Numbered from the stretch's first letter, positions 15,999 to 23,499 are shown. The stretch is DNA of 27,576 nt from Dehalococcoidia bacterium UBA6808 (GCA_002452695.1 DKFA01000101.1:1-27576), one strand, 5' to 3'. Translations and numbers: made by a program. The notes: a model not told the origin generated them from the letters alone.

Positions 15999-16388
15999 CT
16001 ATTTATTGGAAGGTATAATATCGTAAGTCCGCGCCTTCCAGGCGTCCGGTCCGGTGATCTGCACAGCGAAATTCCATATCTCCCCCGGTCCCAGCGAAGG
16101 CCTGGTGGCGGTGCCGGTCCCCAGCTTGTTCTTCTCATCGTCGTAGAAAATAACTGTAATTACGCACTCCTCGATCGCGCTTTCCCCCGGATTGGTGGCT
16201 GTGCCTGTAACCGCAGCCATGCTCTGCGTCAGGGGGGAATTGCCGGGAAACTGTCTGACGGTCAATTCATTCTTTAGTATCCGGAAACCCGAGCCAGAAC
16301 TGCAAGCGATCAGATTGACAATTAATAATGATAGAAAGAAAATTAAGATATATCTTCTGGACGCCGTCATCATTTTCTTCACACTCAT
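15999..16388 (-). CDS. small lipoprotein with FxLYD-like domain
   Basis: A 129-residue exported protein. The leader ends in VNLIAC, a good lipobox. The mature part resembles the FxLYD domain: TGTATNPGES, a VTVIFYDD strand with a following turn, then LGPGEIWNFAVQI and a C-terminal AWKARTYDI. I chose the ATG at 16388, which gives a proper basic-then-hydrophobic leader; the upstream ATG at 16439 lies inside the previous gene and adds 17 unlikely residues. No clear ribosome binding site is seen, and the start follows the previous stop by 4 bases, so translation is probably coupled. It is a paralogue of the next gene upstream. Confidence 0.78.
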   Translation of the reverse strand: MSVKKMMTASRRYILIFFLSLLIVNLIACSSGSGFRILKNELTVRQFPGNSPLTQSMAAVTGTATNPGESAIEECVITVIFYDDEKNKLGTGTATRPSLGPGEIWNFAVQITGPDAWKARTYDIIPSNK

Positions 16389-16392
16389 TATA

Positions 16393-16758
16393 CTATTTAT
16401 TGGAAGTTGTAAGGCTGTAACGCGCAACATTCCAGGCATCTTTGCCCTTTAATTCAATTCGGAAGCTCCATGACTCGCTAGGCGACAGCAGCGGCTTACT
16501 GTCTGTGAGAACACCCAGCACATTACCCTTATAGTCATAGAAACTCACGCTCACCCGGCAATCCCTGATGTTCCATCTTCCCGTATTCCGGGCTGTACCT
16601 CTGACCAGAGCCGAACTCTGGGTGGTATCGCCCGTATATTCCTGCACAACGATGTGATGTTCCGTGACCTGCAACTCGTTGCCGCTGATACAGGCCCCTG
16701 AAGTTACGACTGTCGCGCACAGCGCTATGGCCGCAAGCAGACTATTTCGCACTGCCAT
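16393..16758 (-). CDS. small lipoprotein with FxLYD-like domain
   Basis: A 121-residue exported protein with leader, a lipobox-like TSGAC (Cys23 as likely lipid site) and one FxLYD-like domain: RGTARNTGRWNI, VSVSFYDYKGNVLG, LSPSESWSFRIEL and WNVARYSL. It shares domain order and a final TSNK/PSNK ending with the following gene, which points to duplication. It lies 9 bases after the upstream lipoprotein gene. The ribosome binding site is weak. FxLYD domains are common in bacterial surface proteins and their precise role is not established. Confidence 0.78.
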   Translation of the reverse strand: MAVRNSLLAAIALCATVVTSGACISGNELQVTEHHIVVQEYTGDTTQSSALVRGTARNTGRWNIRDCRVSVSFYDYKGNVLGVLTDSKPLLSPSESWSFRIELKGKDAWNVARYSLTTSNK

Positions 16759-16767
16759 CTGAACATC

Positions 16768-17160
16768 TTACTTACAGCATTTACTTGGATCACGAACTAT
16801 GACCGTAACTTTGGTTGACCCCGTGCTGGAATTTCCCTGACTGTCCGTCACAATAACCATTATATTGAAATCGCCGTAGGTCATGGGCGCCTCATAGTTA
16901 ATCGTTGGGCCTTCGCCTGTAATCGTGCCATCGTTACTGACCCATTTATAGCTCAAAGTGGAGCCGTCTTTGCTGGTCGCGCTACAGGTAACGTCGGTAT
17001 TACCCAGCGGATAGAGCGTGGAGTGTTCAGCGGTCACTGAAGCAATGACGACTGGACCGTCCACGTTGTTACCAGCCACACTGCCGCAGCCGGTTACCGG
17101 GGACAGAGATAGTAAAGTGGCAATAACAAATAACGTTTTCGATAAATCCTGTCTGCGCAA
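16768..17160 (-). CDS. small lipoprotein with one Ig-like domain
   Basis: A 130-residue exported protein. The leader ends in PVTGCGS, with Cys25 the likely lipid site. One Ig/PKD-like domain (about 38-122) has the LSYKWVSNDG core and ITGEGPTINYEAP segment seen in the repeats of the two larger lipoproteins in this cluster. It ends in CCK. The start is TTG with GGGAG 6 bases upstream. It is the first gene of the five-gene cluster, behind a good promoter. It may be a single-domain relative of the two-domain proteins. Confidence 0.78.
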   Translation of the reverse strand: MRRQDLSKTLFVIATLLSLSPVTGCGSVAGNNVDGPVVIASVTAEHSTLYPLGNTDVTCSATSKDGSTLSYKWVSNDGTITGEGPTINYEAPMTYGDFNIMVIVTDSQGNSSTGSTKVTVIVRDPSKCCK

Positions 17161-17193
17161 GTTTCGCTCCCTGAATTATTTTCAAACGTTTAT

Positions 17194-17222
17194 ATGATAG
17201 GAGCGATGTACTATTTTGGCAA
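17194..17222 (-). promoter_or_regulatory. sigma70-like promoter of the lipoprotein cluster
   Basis: On the minus strand TTGCCA (17217-17222), a 17-bp spacer and TATCAT (17194-17199), giving a predicted start at about 17187 and a leader of about 27 bases. Its -35 box is 7 bases from the -35 box of the divergent promoter. Confidence 0.6.
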
Positions 17223-17229
17223 ATTCTGT

Positions 17230-17259
17230 TTGTTAAACTGCATCGTATTAGTGTATGCT
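17230..17259 (+). promoter_or_regulatory. possible promoter of the SHMT-like gene
   Basis: TTGTTA (17230-17235), an 18-bp spacer and TATGCT (17254-17259), about 27 bases before the ATG at 17286. Moderate match only. Confidence 0.45.
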
Positions 17260-17285
17260 TTATGAAAAATCCGCCGAGGTAAGCC

Positions 17286-18722
17286 ATGTCTGATTTTGAG
17301 AATAAAACTAATTCGCTTTTAGACAGGACCATTGCCAATAATAACTGGCGCCAAAGGGAATGTATTAACCTCATCCCTTCCGAGTCCACCCCAAGCCTGC
17401 TGGTGAAAATGTGCGAGATATCCGACCCGGCCGGACGCTATGCCGAGCATCGCACCATGCAGGGTAAAGAGGTTTTTTTCTACCAGGGCATTGATTTTAT
17501 CCGGGACGTTGAAGAAGAGGTCCGCAAAGAACTGAAACAATATTTTGACTGCACCAATGTCGAACTCCGTCCGGTCAGCGGCAATATGGCCAATGAAGTC
17601 GTATTTAAAGGCATCATCAAATTCCTCAACCGCGACAGGAGCAGCGGGCAGCCTTTCCGAAGGATACGCGCCGTGGTCAACAACGATTTGACCTGGGGCG
17701 GTCATCTAAGCTCTCAGCCGATGGGTGCGCTTTTTAATTTCGTCGAAGAAAATCCCAAGACGGGCAAGGAAAACGTGTTTCATTTCCCTATTCGCAAGGA
17801 CAACCCTTATAAAACTGATACCAGCGTCATTGAAGAACTGATCGACACTGTCAAACCGGAATTGATCATTTTTGGCAAAAGCATGTTCATCTACCGTGAG
17901 CCGGTCAAGCTTGTCTGGGATATCACGCGCAAAATGAGCGTGCGGCCAATCATTATGTACGACATGGCTCATGTGCTGGGACTCTACGGCGCATTCCAGA
18001 CGCCTTTTGATGAGGGCGCCGATGTCATTACCGGCAGCACTCACAAGACTTTCTTCGGCCCGCAGAGGGGCGTGGTCGCCGGCAATATGAGCGCTGAGAC
18101 CGGTCTGGATAAGCTTTGGGTCGAGATTAAGAGCAGGGCCTTTCCAGGTTCGACCAGCAACCACCATCTGGGCACTTTGCTCGGCCTGCTCCTGGCCAGC
18201 TACGAAATGAACCAGTTCAAACAAGAGTTACAGCAACAGATCATTAAGAATGCCAGAGCTTTTGCCAGGGCGCTGCATGACAGCGGCGTAGTTGTAGAAG
18301 GCGACCCCGCTGACGGTTTCACAGAAACACATCAGGTATTGTTGCGCGTCAGGCAATACGGAACAGGCGAGGAAATCGCGCGGCGGCTGGAAGAAAACAA
18401 TATCATCACCAATTACCAGGCGTTGCCTGACGACGGCAGCTTTATAGGATCCAGCGGAATACGCACTGGCACACAGGAAATGACCCGCTTCGGGATGAAA
18501 GAAAAGGATTTCGAACAGTTGGCCGGTTATATGGCAGACTGCATTATCTCCAATAAGCTCGTTAAATCAGAGGTCGCTAAATTCAGGAAGCAGTTCCTCG
18601 ACATGCAGTATTGCCTGCCTGCGGACAAATCGGTCGAACTGGCAGCCAGGGTTATGGCTTCCATCCTGCCGGGAGATGCTTACCTGGGCAGATTCGCCGA
18701 TAATCTGAAGAAGCTGGCATAA
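17286..18722 (+). CDS. divergent serine hydroxymethyltransferase-like PLP enzyme
   Basis: A 478-residue fold-type I PLP enzyme most like serine hydroxymethyltransferase, which interconverts serine and glycine with tetrahydrofolate. It keeps NLIPSES (28-34), RYAEHR (Tyr52, Glu54), an SGNMAN turn, Asp226 and His229 in YDMAHVLGLYG, and STHKTFFGPQRG with the PLP Lys at 254. Differences from ordinary GlyA are notable: FYQG where YYGG is usual, FFGP for LRGP, and about 60 extra residues compared with the typical bacterial length. The substrate could therefore differ. The ATG has GAGGT upstream. It is divergent from the lipoprotein cluster and probably monocistronic. Confidence 0.82.
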   Translation: MSDFENKTNSLLDRTIANNNWRQRECINLIPSESTPSLLVKMCEISDPAGRYAEHRTMQGKEVFFYQGIDFIRDVEEEVRKELKQYFDCTNVELRPVSGNMANEVVFKGIIKFLNRDRSSGQPFRRIRAVVNNDLTWGGHLSSQPMGALFNFVEENPKTGKENVFHFPIRKDNPYKTDTSVIEELIDTVKPELIIFGKSMFIYREPVKLVWDITRKMSVRPIIMYDMAHVLGLYGAFQTPFDEGADVITGSTHKTFFGPQRGVVAGNMSAETGLDKLWVEIKSRAFPGSTSNHHLGTLLGLLLASYEMNQFKQELQQQIIKNARAFARALHDSGVVVEGDPADGFTETHQVLLRVRQYGTGEEIARRLEENNIITNYQALPDDGSFIGSSGIRTGTQEMTRFGMKEKDFEQLAGYMADCIISNKLVKSEVAKFRKQFLDMQYCLPADKSVELAARVMASILPGDAYLGRFADNLKKLA

Positions 18723-18848
18723 CCGGCTCTACCTGTAAATTTTCTCTCCGCCAACCGGCATTCGCTGTTGCCGTGATCACGGCCTGTTCGTATATATTCA
18801 ACGTCAAGAAATAAGTCCACAGATGTTAACATTCAAGTTGCTGTTCGC

Positions 18849-18877
18849 TTGACATCGGCTGATGCCGATAATACAAT
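18849..18877 (+). promoter_or_regulatory. promoter of the permease operon with dyad in its spacer
   Basis: TTGACA (18849-18854), a 17-bp spacer and TACAAT (18872-18877). A perfect 6-bp dyad, ATCGGC-TGAT-GCCGAT (18854-18869), fills most of the spacer and is a candidate operator. The predicted start of transcription is near 18884. Confidence 0.72.
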
Positions 18878-18898
18878 TTGCCATCAATCGTACTCAAT

Positions 18899-18913
18899 AT
18901 GATTGAAAAGTGA
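18899..18913 (+). other. possible 4-residue leader ORF overlapping the permease start
   Basis: ATG ATT GAA AAG TGA lies in the short leader; its TGA overlaps the GTG start of the permease gene as GTGA. No strong ribosome binding site precedes either start. It could mediate re-initiation or be chance. Confidence 0.25.
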
Positions 18914-20439
18914 ACACAAACTGGCAGATTAAGCCGGGTGACAAGTTCGGCCGTCCGAAAAGGATAAAGGTTCGACCGCTAAGGAGAGTGCTGCGTACTC
19001 CCCATCTGTTCAGTATCGCCTACGGCAACGTAGGATCGTCCATTTACTATGCTCTGGGCCTTGTTGCCCTGGCAGCAGGGGGAGCAACCCCGGTTGCGCT
19101 GGGACTGGCCGGCATTATTTTTGTTTTTACAGCCCTTTCCTACGCCGAAGGAACGGCCATGTTTCCGGAATCAGGAGGATCCGCCAGTTTTGCCAGACAC
19201 GGATTTAACAATTTTATGGGTTTCATGGCCGGCTGGAGCCTGATGTTCGGTTATATTGTTACAATTGCTATCTCGTCCTTTGCCATACCTTCCTACCTGG
19301 GCCTGTTCTGGCCGCCGCTAAAACTATCCCCTTTCATTATGACTGCGTGCGCCATGGCAATTGTTATTTTTCTGGCGATCATTAATGTGATCGGTGTGAA
19401 AGAATCGTCCGTGCTGAACATATCGCTCACCGTACTCGATCTGGCAACACAACTGGTGCTCATCGTGGCCGCCATGATTTTTTTCCTCAATCCCCAACTG
19501 ATTCTAGAAAGGATCACCAACTACTGGCCACAACCTCGGGATTTCTTTTACGGCATAGCGATTGCGGCCATCGCGTTTACGGGTATTGAAACCATCTCAC
19601 AAATGGCGGAAGAGACCAAGAAACCGGAGGTGCGCGCCCCCAAGGCATTGATGTGGATCATTGTGGTCGTATTGGTCATGTTCGCTGGCATATCTTTCTC
19701 AGCCTTCACCACCATGTCTCCCACAGAACTGGCGCATGAATGGGCCACCGATCCTATCGCCGGGATCGCACACAAAATCTCCGCGGGGATCGTTCCGGCT
19801 GAGATAGCCTCCAGGCTATTCCAGGCCCAGGAACAACAAATTGTCTTCGCATGGTTCATTTCCATCTTCCAGGCCTTCCTGCCCGTGCTGGTTGCCATAC
19901 TGGCTGCCACCATATTGCTGGTCGCTACTAATGCCGGGCTGCTCGGCATATCGAGGCTAGCCTTCTCGCTAAGCCGATTTAACCTGATCCCGGCTTTTAT
20001 CGGTAAAGTCCATCCCCGGTTGAAAACACCTTATATCGCGATAATCGCTTTCTCAGTGCTGGCAGTGTTGTTGCAATTCCCAGGCTTTTTTGTGCCGGAA
20101 ATGTATTCCAACCTGGGCGGACTTTACGCTTTCGGTTCCATGTTATCATTCGCTATTGCACACGCTTCAATTCTGTCACTCAGGATTAAAATGCCCGCCG
20201 CAGAAAGACCTTTCAAGCTCGGGCTCAATTTAAAAATAAAAGGTTATGAATTGCCCTGGACCTCTATTCTTGGACTGATAGGCACTGCTATAATCTGGTT
20301 GATCGTAATCATCATGCAGCCCTACAGCAGGTGGGTGGGATTTGCCTGGATCGCCATAGGCGCCGTTCTGTACTGTTATACCCACCGTCAGGCTAAGGGT
20401 GAGGTGACGGAGACCGGTAATGAGGCGACTGCTGCGTAA
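18910..20439 (+). CDS. APC-superfamily permease
   Basis: A 509-residue polytopic inner-membrane transporter with about 12 hydrophobic spans. After a basic, soluble N-terminus (1-33) TM1 carries IAYGNVGSSIYYALG, the unwound Gly-rich segment where APC transporters bind substrate. YAEGTAMFPESGGS near residue 78 is also characteristic of this superfamily. Annotators would often call it an amino acid permease, but the next three genes encode Usp and two TrkA-type proteins, which points to a regulated and possibly potassium-related transporter (inference). The start is GTG, about 26 bases after the predicted transcription start, with no clear ribosome binding site. The substrate is unknown. Confidence 0.9.
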   Translation: MNTNWQIKPGDKFGRPKRIKVRPLRRVLRTPHLFSIAYGNVGSSIYYALGLVALAAGGATPVALGLAGIIFVFTALSYAEGTAMFPESGGSASFARHGFNNFMGFMAGWSLMFGYIVTIAISSFAIPSYLGLFWPPLKLSPFIMTACAMAIVIFLAIINVIGVKESSVLNISLTVLDLATQLVLIVAAMIFFLNPQLILERITNYWPQPRDFFYGIAIAAIAFTGIETISQMAEETKKPEVRAPKALMWIIVVVLVMFAGISFSAFTTMSPTELAHEWATDPIAGIAHKISAGIVPAEIASRLFQAQEQQIVFAWFISIFQAFLPVLVAILAATILLVATNAGLLGISRLAFSLSRFNLIPAFIGKVHPRLKTPYIAIIAFSVLAVLLQFPGFFVPEMYSNLGGLYAFGSMLSFAIAHASILSLRIKMPAAERPFKLGLNLKIKGYELPWTSILGLIGTAIIWLIVIIMQPYSRWVGFAWIAIGAVLYCYTHRQAKGEVTETGNEATAA

Positions 20440-20523
20440 AATAATAAACTGTGTTATATCTAATGACATCGCTACAAATGAACATAAAGCGGAGCTTGAA
20501 TAAACGGGAGCCCGGTTTGCATA

Positions 20524-20949
20524 ATGGAAATTGAACGGATACTTGTGGCGGCGCGCGGCACCGGAGTGGACCAGGTCGCGGTAGAACTGGCCTGCAAGAT
20601 CAGCCGTAAGTCGAAGGCCAAGATATATCTTGTCTACGTGATAGAGGTTAACCGGAGCTTACCGGTCGATGCTATAATAAAGTCCGATATGGAAAGCGCT
20701 GAGAAAGTGCTGATGGAAGCCGAAGAATACGCCCAGGAGAATGATTACGAGGTCGAAACGGAAATCATTCAGGCACGCGATGTCGGGCCGGCCATTATCG
20801 AAGTAGCCCGGCAACGGAATGTGGATATGATCATCATGGGAATGAGTTATAAAAAAAGGTTCGGCTCTTTCACAATGGGCAATGCCGTTCCCCATGTGCT
20901 GAAAGAAGCCCCCTGCAGGGTGCTGATATGCCGGGAACCCAAATCTTAA
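20524..20949 (+). CDS. universal stress protein (UspA-type)
   Basis: A 141-residue soluble Usp-fold protein. It starts IERILVAARGT and has the family's IYLVYVIEV and DMIIMGMS strands. The C-terminal nucleotide loop reads GMSYKKRFGSFTMGNAV, so the usual G-x2-G-x9-G-S/T pattern is only partly kept: the second Gly is missing and the last position is Asn. ATP binding is thus uncertain. It lies 84 bases behind the permease gene and overlaps the first TrkA-type gene by 22 bases. In this context it is probably a regulatory subunit of the transporter rather than a free stress protein. Confidence 0.9.
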   Translation: MEIERILVAARGTGVDQVAVELACKISRKSKAKIYLVYVIEVNRSLPVDAIIKSDMESAEKVLMEAEEYAQENDYEVETEIIQARDVGPAIIEVARQRNVDMIIMGMSYKKRFGSFTMGNAVPHVLKEAPCRVLICREPKS

Positions 20950-21362
20950 AACAGACAAAAAAGACTATTATCATAATGGGTTGCGGGCGTGTGGGCGGTA
21001 AGCTTGCAGCCATGCTCGATGCTGCCGGGTACAGGGTAACAGTGCTCGACCTCGATGCTTACAGCTTCAGGAGGCTCCCTCCTACTTTCAGCGGCACTGC
21101 CCTGATTGGCAACGGAACCGATGAGGACATGCTGCGCAAGGCCGGCATCGAATCGGTTGATGCTTTTTTCGCCCTCACACAGGGCGACAATCGCAACGTA
21201 ATGGCCGCCCAGATTGCCAAGCATATTTTTAAAGTGCCGCGCGTCATCTGCCGCATCTATGATCCGCTGCGTAAAGACATCTATGAGCAACTCGGGCTTG
21301 AATCCATCAGTCCCACCGAGGTATTTGCCGACCTCCTGTTCAACAGGCTGGAGAAAATATAA
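20928..21362 (+). CDS. TrkA-N (RCK) domain protein, short
   Basis: A 144-residue protein consisting of one Rossmann NAD-binding RCK N-domain: MGCGRVGGKLA (Gly18, Gly20 and Gly23 of GxGxxG), Asp41 at the end of strand 2 as expected for NAD(H), then NGTDEDML, ALTQGDNRNVMAAQIAK and the PRVICRIYDPLR segment typical of TrkA. The C-terminal TrkA-C domain is absent. It overlaps the Usp gene by 22 bases and is followed after 5 bases by a second TrkA-type gene, so the two probably form a heteromeric gating ring. No TrkH or TrkG pore gene lies in the window. Confidence 0.92.
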   Translation: MPGTQILKQTKKTIIIMGCGRVGGKLAAMLDAAGYRVTVLDLDAYSFRRLPPTFSGTALIGNGTDEDMLRKAGIESVDAFFALTQGDNRNVMAAQIAKHIFKVPRVICRIYDPLRKDIYEQLGLESISPTEVFADLLFNRLEKI

Positions 21363-21367
21363 TCCCC

Positions 21368-22036
21368 ATGAAAGCTCTTTATATCGTAATTGTCGGCGGA
21401 GGTAAGATCGGCTACTACCTGAGCAAGGCGCTGCTCAACCAGGGACATGAAGTGCTTATCATTGAAAAAGAAGCCCGTATCTGCGAGCGTCTGGAAGATG
21501 AGTTGGGCAGTTGCTGCATGCGTGGCGACGGCTGTGAAACAGCTGTGCTGACGGAGGCAGGCCTCAACCGCGCTGATGTCCTCATCGCTACTACCAGCCA
21601 CGATGAAGACAATCTTGTGAGCTGCCAGGTTGCGAAGCATCGATTCAAGGTGCCACGTACCATTTCCCTGGTCAATAACCCAAATAATGATAGTATCTTC
21701 AGGAAACTTGGCATCGACGCCACCATTTCCGTCACCAACACGATCCTGGAACATGTGGAACAGGAGATCCCTGCACACCCTTTGATCCACCTGCTCACTA
21801 TGAGCGGCAAAATGGAAGAGATCGTCGAACTGACCGTGAACAAAGAGGCGCCGGCTATTGGGAAATCACTGGGACAGCTGCGGCTGCCTCCGGATACTAC
21901 CATCGCCTTGCTGATGCGCGAAAACGAAAAGCCCCGAATACCTGACGCTGAGACTGTATTTATGGAAAACGACCGCGTGGTTGCTCTAACCACACTGGAC
22001 AGCGAAAAGATACTGGAACGGAACCTGCTCGGTTGA
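21368..22036 (+). CDS. TrkA-type protein with TrkA-N and TrkA-C domains
   Basis: A 222-residue cytoplasmic regulator. The N-domain has IVGGGKIGYYL and an acidic Glu after strand 2 (IIEKE), consistent with NAD(H) binding, then GDGCETAVL, ATTSHDEDNLVSCQVAK and PRTISLVNNP. The C-domain (about 140-222) is TrkA-C-like: VELTVNKEAPAIGKSLGQLRLPPDTTIALLMR and a final RVVALTTLDS. It is the last gene of the permease/Usp/TrkA/TrkA run. TrkA proteins gate potassium transporters in response to nucleotides; here the only membrane partner in sight is the APC permease. Confidence 0.93.
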   Translation: MKALYIVIVGGGKIGYYLSKALLNQGHEVLIIEKEARICERLEDELGSCCMRGDGCETAVLTEAGLNRADVLIATTSHDEDNLVSCQVAKHRFKVPRTISLVNNPNNDSIFRKLGIDATISVTNTILEHVEQEIPAHPLIHLLTMSGKMEEIVELTVNKEAPAIGKSLGQLRLPPDTTIALLMRENEKPRIPDAETVFMENDRVVALTTLDSEKILERNLLG

Positions 22037-22063
22037 CGGGCTCACCCGGCCCGGTATTTTCCC

Positions 22064-22555
22064 CTACTTTACCAGGGTCGACAGACATTTCTTCAGCTTC
22101 TGATAAGTGACATCCAACCCCTCACTCAAAACCCTGACATCCGCCACTACTGTCATATAATTACTATCTCCGTTCCAGCGGGGCACAACATGTGTATGTA
22201 TATGCCCTTCCAGTCCCGCCCCGGCCACTCTGCCCAGGTTCATGCCTATATTGAATCCGTCAGGTTTGGCTTCTTTGGTCAGCAGGTTAATGCAAAGCTG
22301 CACCAGTTTCATATGCTCGGCCGACTCACCGGCCTGCAACGCTACGATACTGGCGATATGCCGGTAGGGAGCAACCATCAGGTGCCCGGGTGTATAAGGG
22401 AAGGCGTTCAAAAGGATGAAGTTGTACCTGCCGCGATATAGGATATAGTTGGCTTTGTCCTTTTTCTCTTTGGGCTTATCGCACAGTATACAGCCTTCGG
22501 TTTTCCCGGCATTGAGGATATATTGCATACGCCAGGGGGCCCATATCCTTCGCAT
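22064..22555 (-). CDS. HIT-family nucleotide hydrolase/phosphorylase
   Basis: A 163-residue protein with the histidine triad HIHTHVV (His118, His120, His122) that gives nucleotidyl hydrolase or transferase activity in this family. A CILC pair (Cys22, Cys25) fits the zinc site seen in some bacterial members. The start RRIWAPWRMQYI is typical of the Ap4A-phosphorylase-like group. I chose the ATG at 22555, which has AGGA upstream; an in-frame TTG at 22579 would lie at the predicted transcription start. It converges on the TrkA-type gene with 27 bases between stops. Confidence 0.92.
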   Translation of the reverse strand: MRRIWAPWRMQYILNAGKTEGCILCDKPKEKKDKANYILYRGRYNFILLNAFPYTPGHLMVAPYRHIASIVALQAGESAEHMKLVQLCINLLTKEAKPDGFNIGMNLGRVAGAGLEGHIHTHVVPRWNGDSNYMTVVADVRVLSEGLDVTYQKLKKCLSTLVK

Positions 22556-22586
22556 TTTTCCTGTACCTCGCTTATTCAATTACCGT

Positions 22587-22595
22587 ATTGTAGCA
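22587..22595 (-). promoter_or_regulatory. extended -10 promoter of the HIT gene
   Basis: On the minus strand TGC TACAAT forms an extended -10 element; transcription should start near 22580, giving a 25-base leader. No good -35 at normal spacing. It is divergent from the neighbouring promoter. Confidence 0.45.
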
Positions 22596-22601
22596 CGATT
22601 A

Positions 22602-22630
22602 TTGACTTTGCCGCTCAAGCTTGCTATCTT
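22602..22630 (+). promoter_or_regulatory. promoter of the HExxH protein gene
   Basis: TTGACT (22602-22607), a 17-bp spacer and TATCTT (22625-22630). The predicted start near 22637 leaves only about 8 bases before the ATG at 22645, so the mRNA may be nearly leaderless. Confidence 0.5.
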
Positions 22631-22644
22631 TGTCTAAATCAGAT

Positions 22645-23499
22645 ATGGCAGTGTTTGACTTGAGCTATATCGCCAGGGGCGACATCCCGGGCAACGTTAA
22701 AAAAGAGATCTCCGAAATAGTCGGCGATTGCTATAAGAAGTTCGGCGAACGTGCGCCCTATAAAATCGAGGTACACGTCTTTGATACCGAAGCCAACATG
22801 AACAGCTTTCTCCGGCAGGAAAAGTTCAAGCTTGGAATCCCGTACAGCCGCAGCGATGATTCTTCGCCCTGCACCTATGATGTACTGCGTGGCTTTCCCC
22901 GTCTGCTGATTCCGGTCGACCGGCTGGCTAATTTCAGCAAGAACGGCCGGGCAGGCGCTATCAGGCATGAGGCTGCGCACACTGTGCTGCACGGCTCTTT
23001 CGAATATAGCATATTCCAGATCCCGGAGGACTGCAAGCATACCGCTGCCGTCAAGGGCATCGACCCGGACAAGCTGGACGGCATTTTCTTCCAGCTCACT
23101 CAGGGCATCAAGGATCATGAGGCTACCCGGTTTCTGGTGGAACACGATTTTATCCACTGCCAGTTCGCCTACGGGTTGGATTGGATCAGACCCAGCGAGT
23201 CAGATAAGACTTCCTGGATGCTGGCCAAGACCAGCCGCCAGGCACGTTTTATTTACGAAAGCGCCCTCATGCGGCCGCTGCTCTTCGCCAACCCATTATT
23301 ATCGCTGCCAAAATCAACAAGGGCGCCCGCCGAGGAAAAACTGCAGCTCGGCGCAAGGATAGAAAAAATGATTGCGCTGCTGGGAGAAACTGAAGAAAAT
23401 AAGGTGCTTCAGGTAGCAGCATCCATTATTGAGGTCCTGACAGAAGATACACACAATAATGTTGACGCTGCCTTCCACCAGCTTATGTGCCTTCTATAA
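22645..23499 (+). CDS. candidate zinc metallopeptidase-like protein (HExxH)
   Basis: A 284-residue soluble protein that I do not recognise by name. RHEAAHTVLHG carries HExxH (His108, Glu109, His112). A DHEATRFLVEH segment 47 residues later offers Glu159 as a third ligand, the arrangement of gluzincin-type proteases (inference). There is no signal peptide. I chose the ATG at 22645; an in-frame TTG at 22621 lies inside the likely promoter. No ribosome binding site precedes the ATG. It is followed after 25 bases by the metallo-beta-lactamase-fold gene and probably shares a transcript with it. Peptidase activity is unproven; it could be a non-catalytic zinc protein. Confidence 0.82.
   Translation: MAVFDLSYIARGDIPGNVKKEISEIVGDCYKKFGERAPYKIEVHVFDTEANMNSFLRQEKFKLGIPYSRSDDSSPCTYDVLRGFPRLLIPVDRLANFSKNGRAGAIRHEAAHTVLHGSFEYSIFQIPEDCKHTAAVKGIDPDKLDGIFFQLTQGIKDHEATRFLVEHDFIHCQFAYGLDWIRPSESDKTSWMLAKTSRQARFIYESALMRPLLFANPLLSLPKSTRAPAEEKLQLGARIEKMIALLGETEENKVLQVAASIIEVLTEDTHNNVDAAFHQLMCLL

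Noticed and set aside
18884..18910. Riboswitch (for example c-di-AMP) in front of the permease
   Set aside because: The predicted leader is only about 26 bases, too short for a known riboswitch fold.
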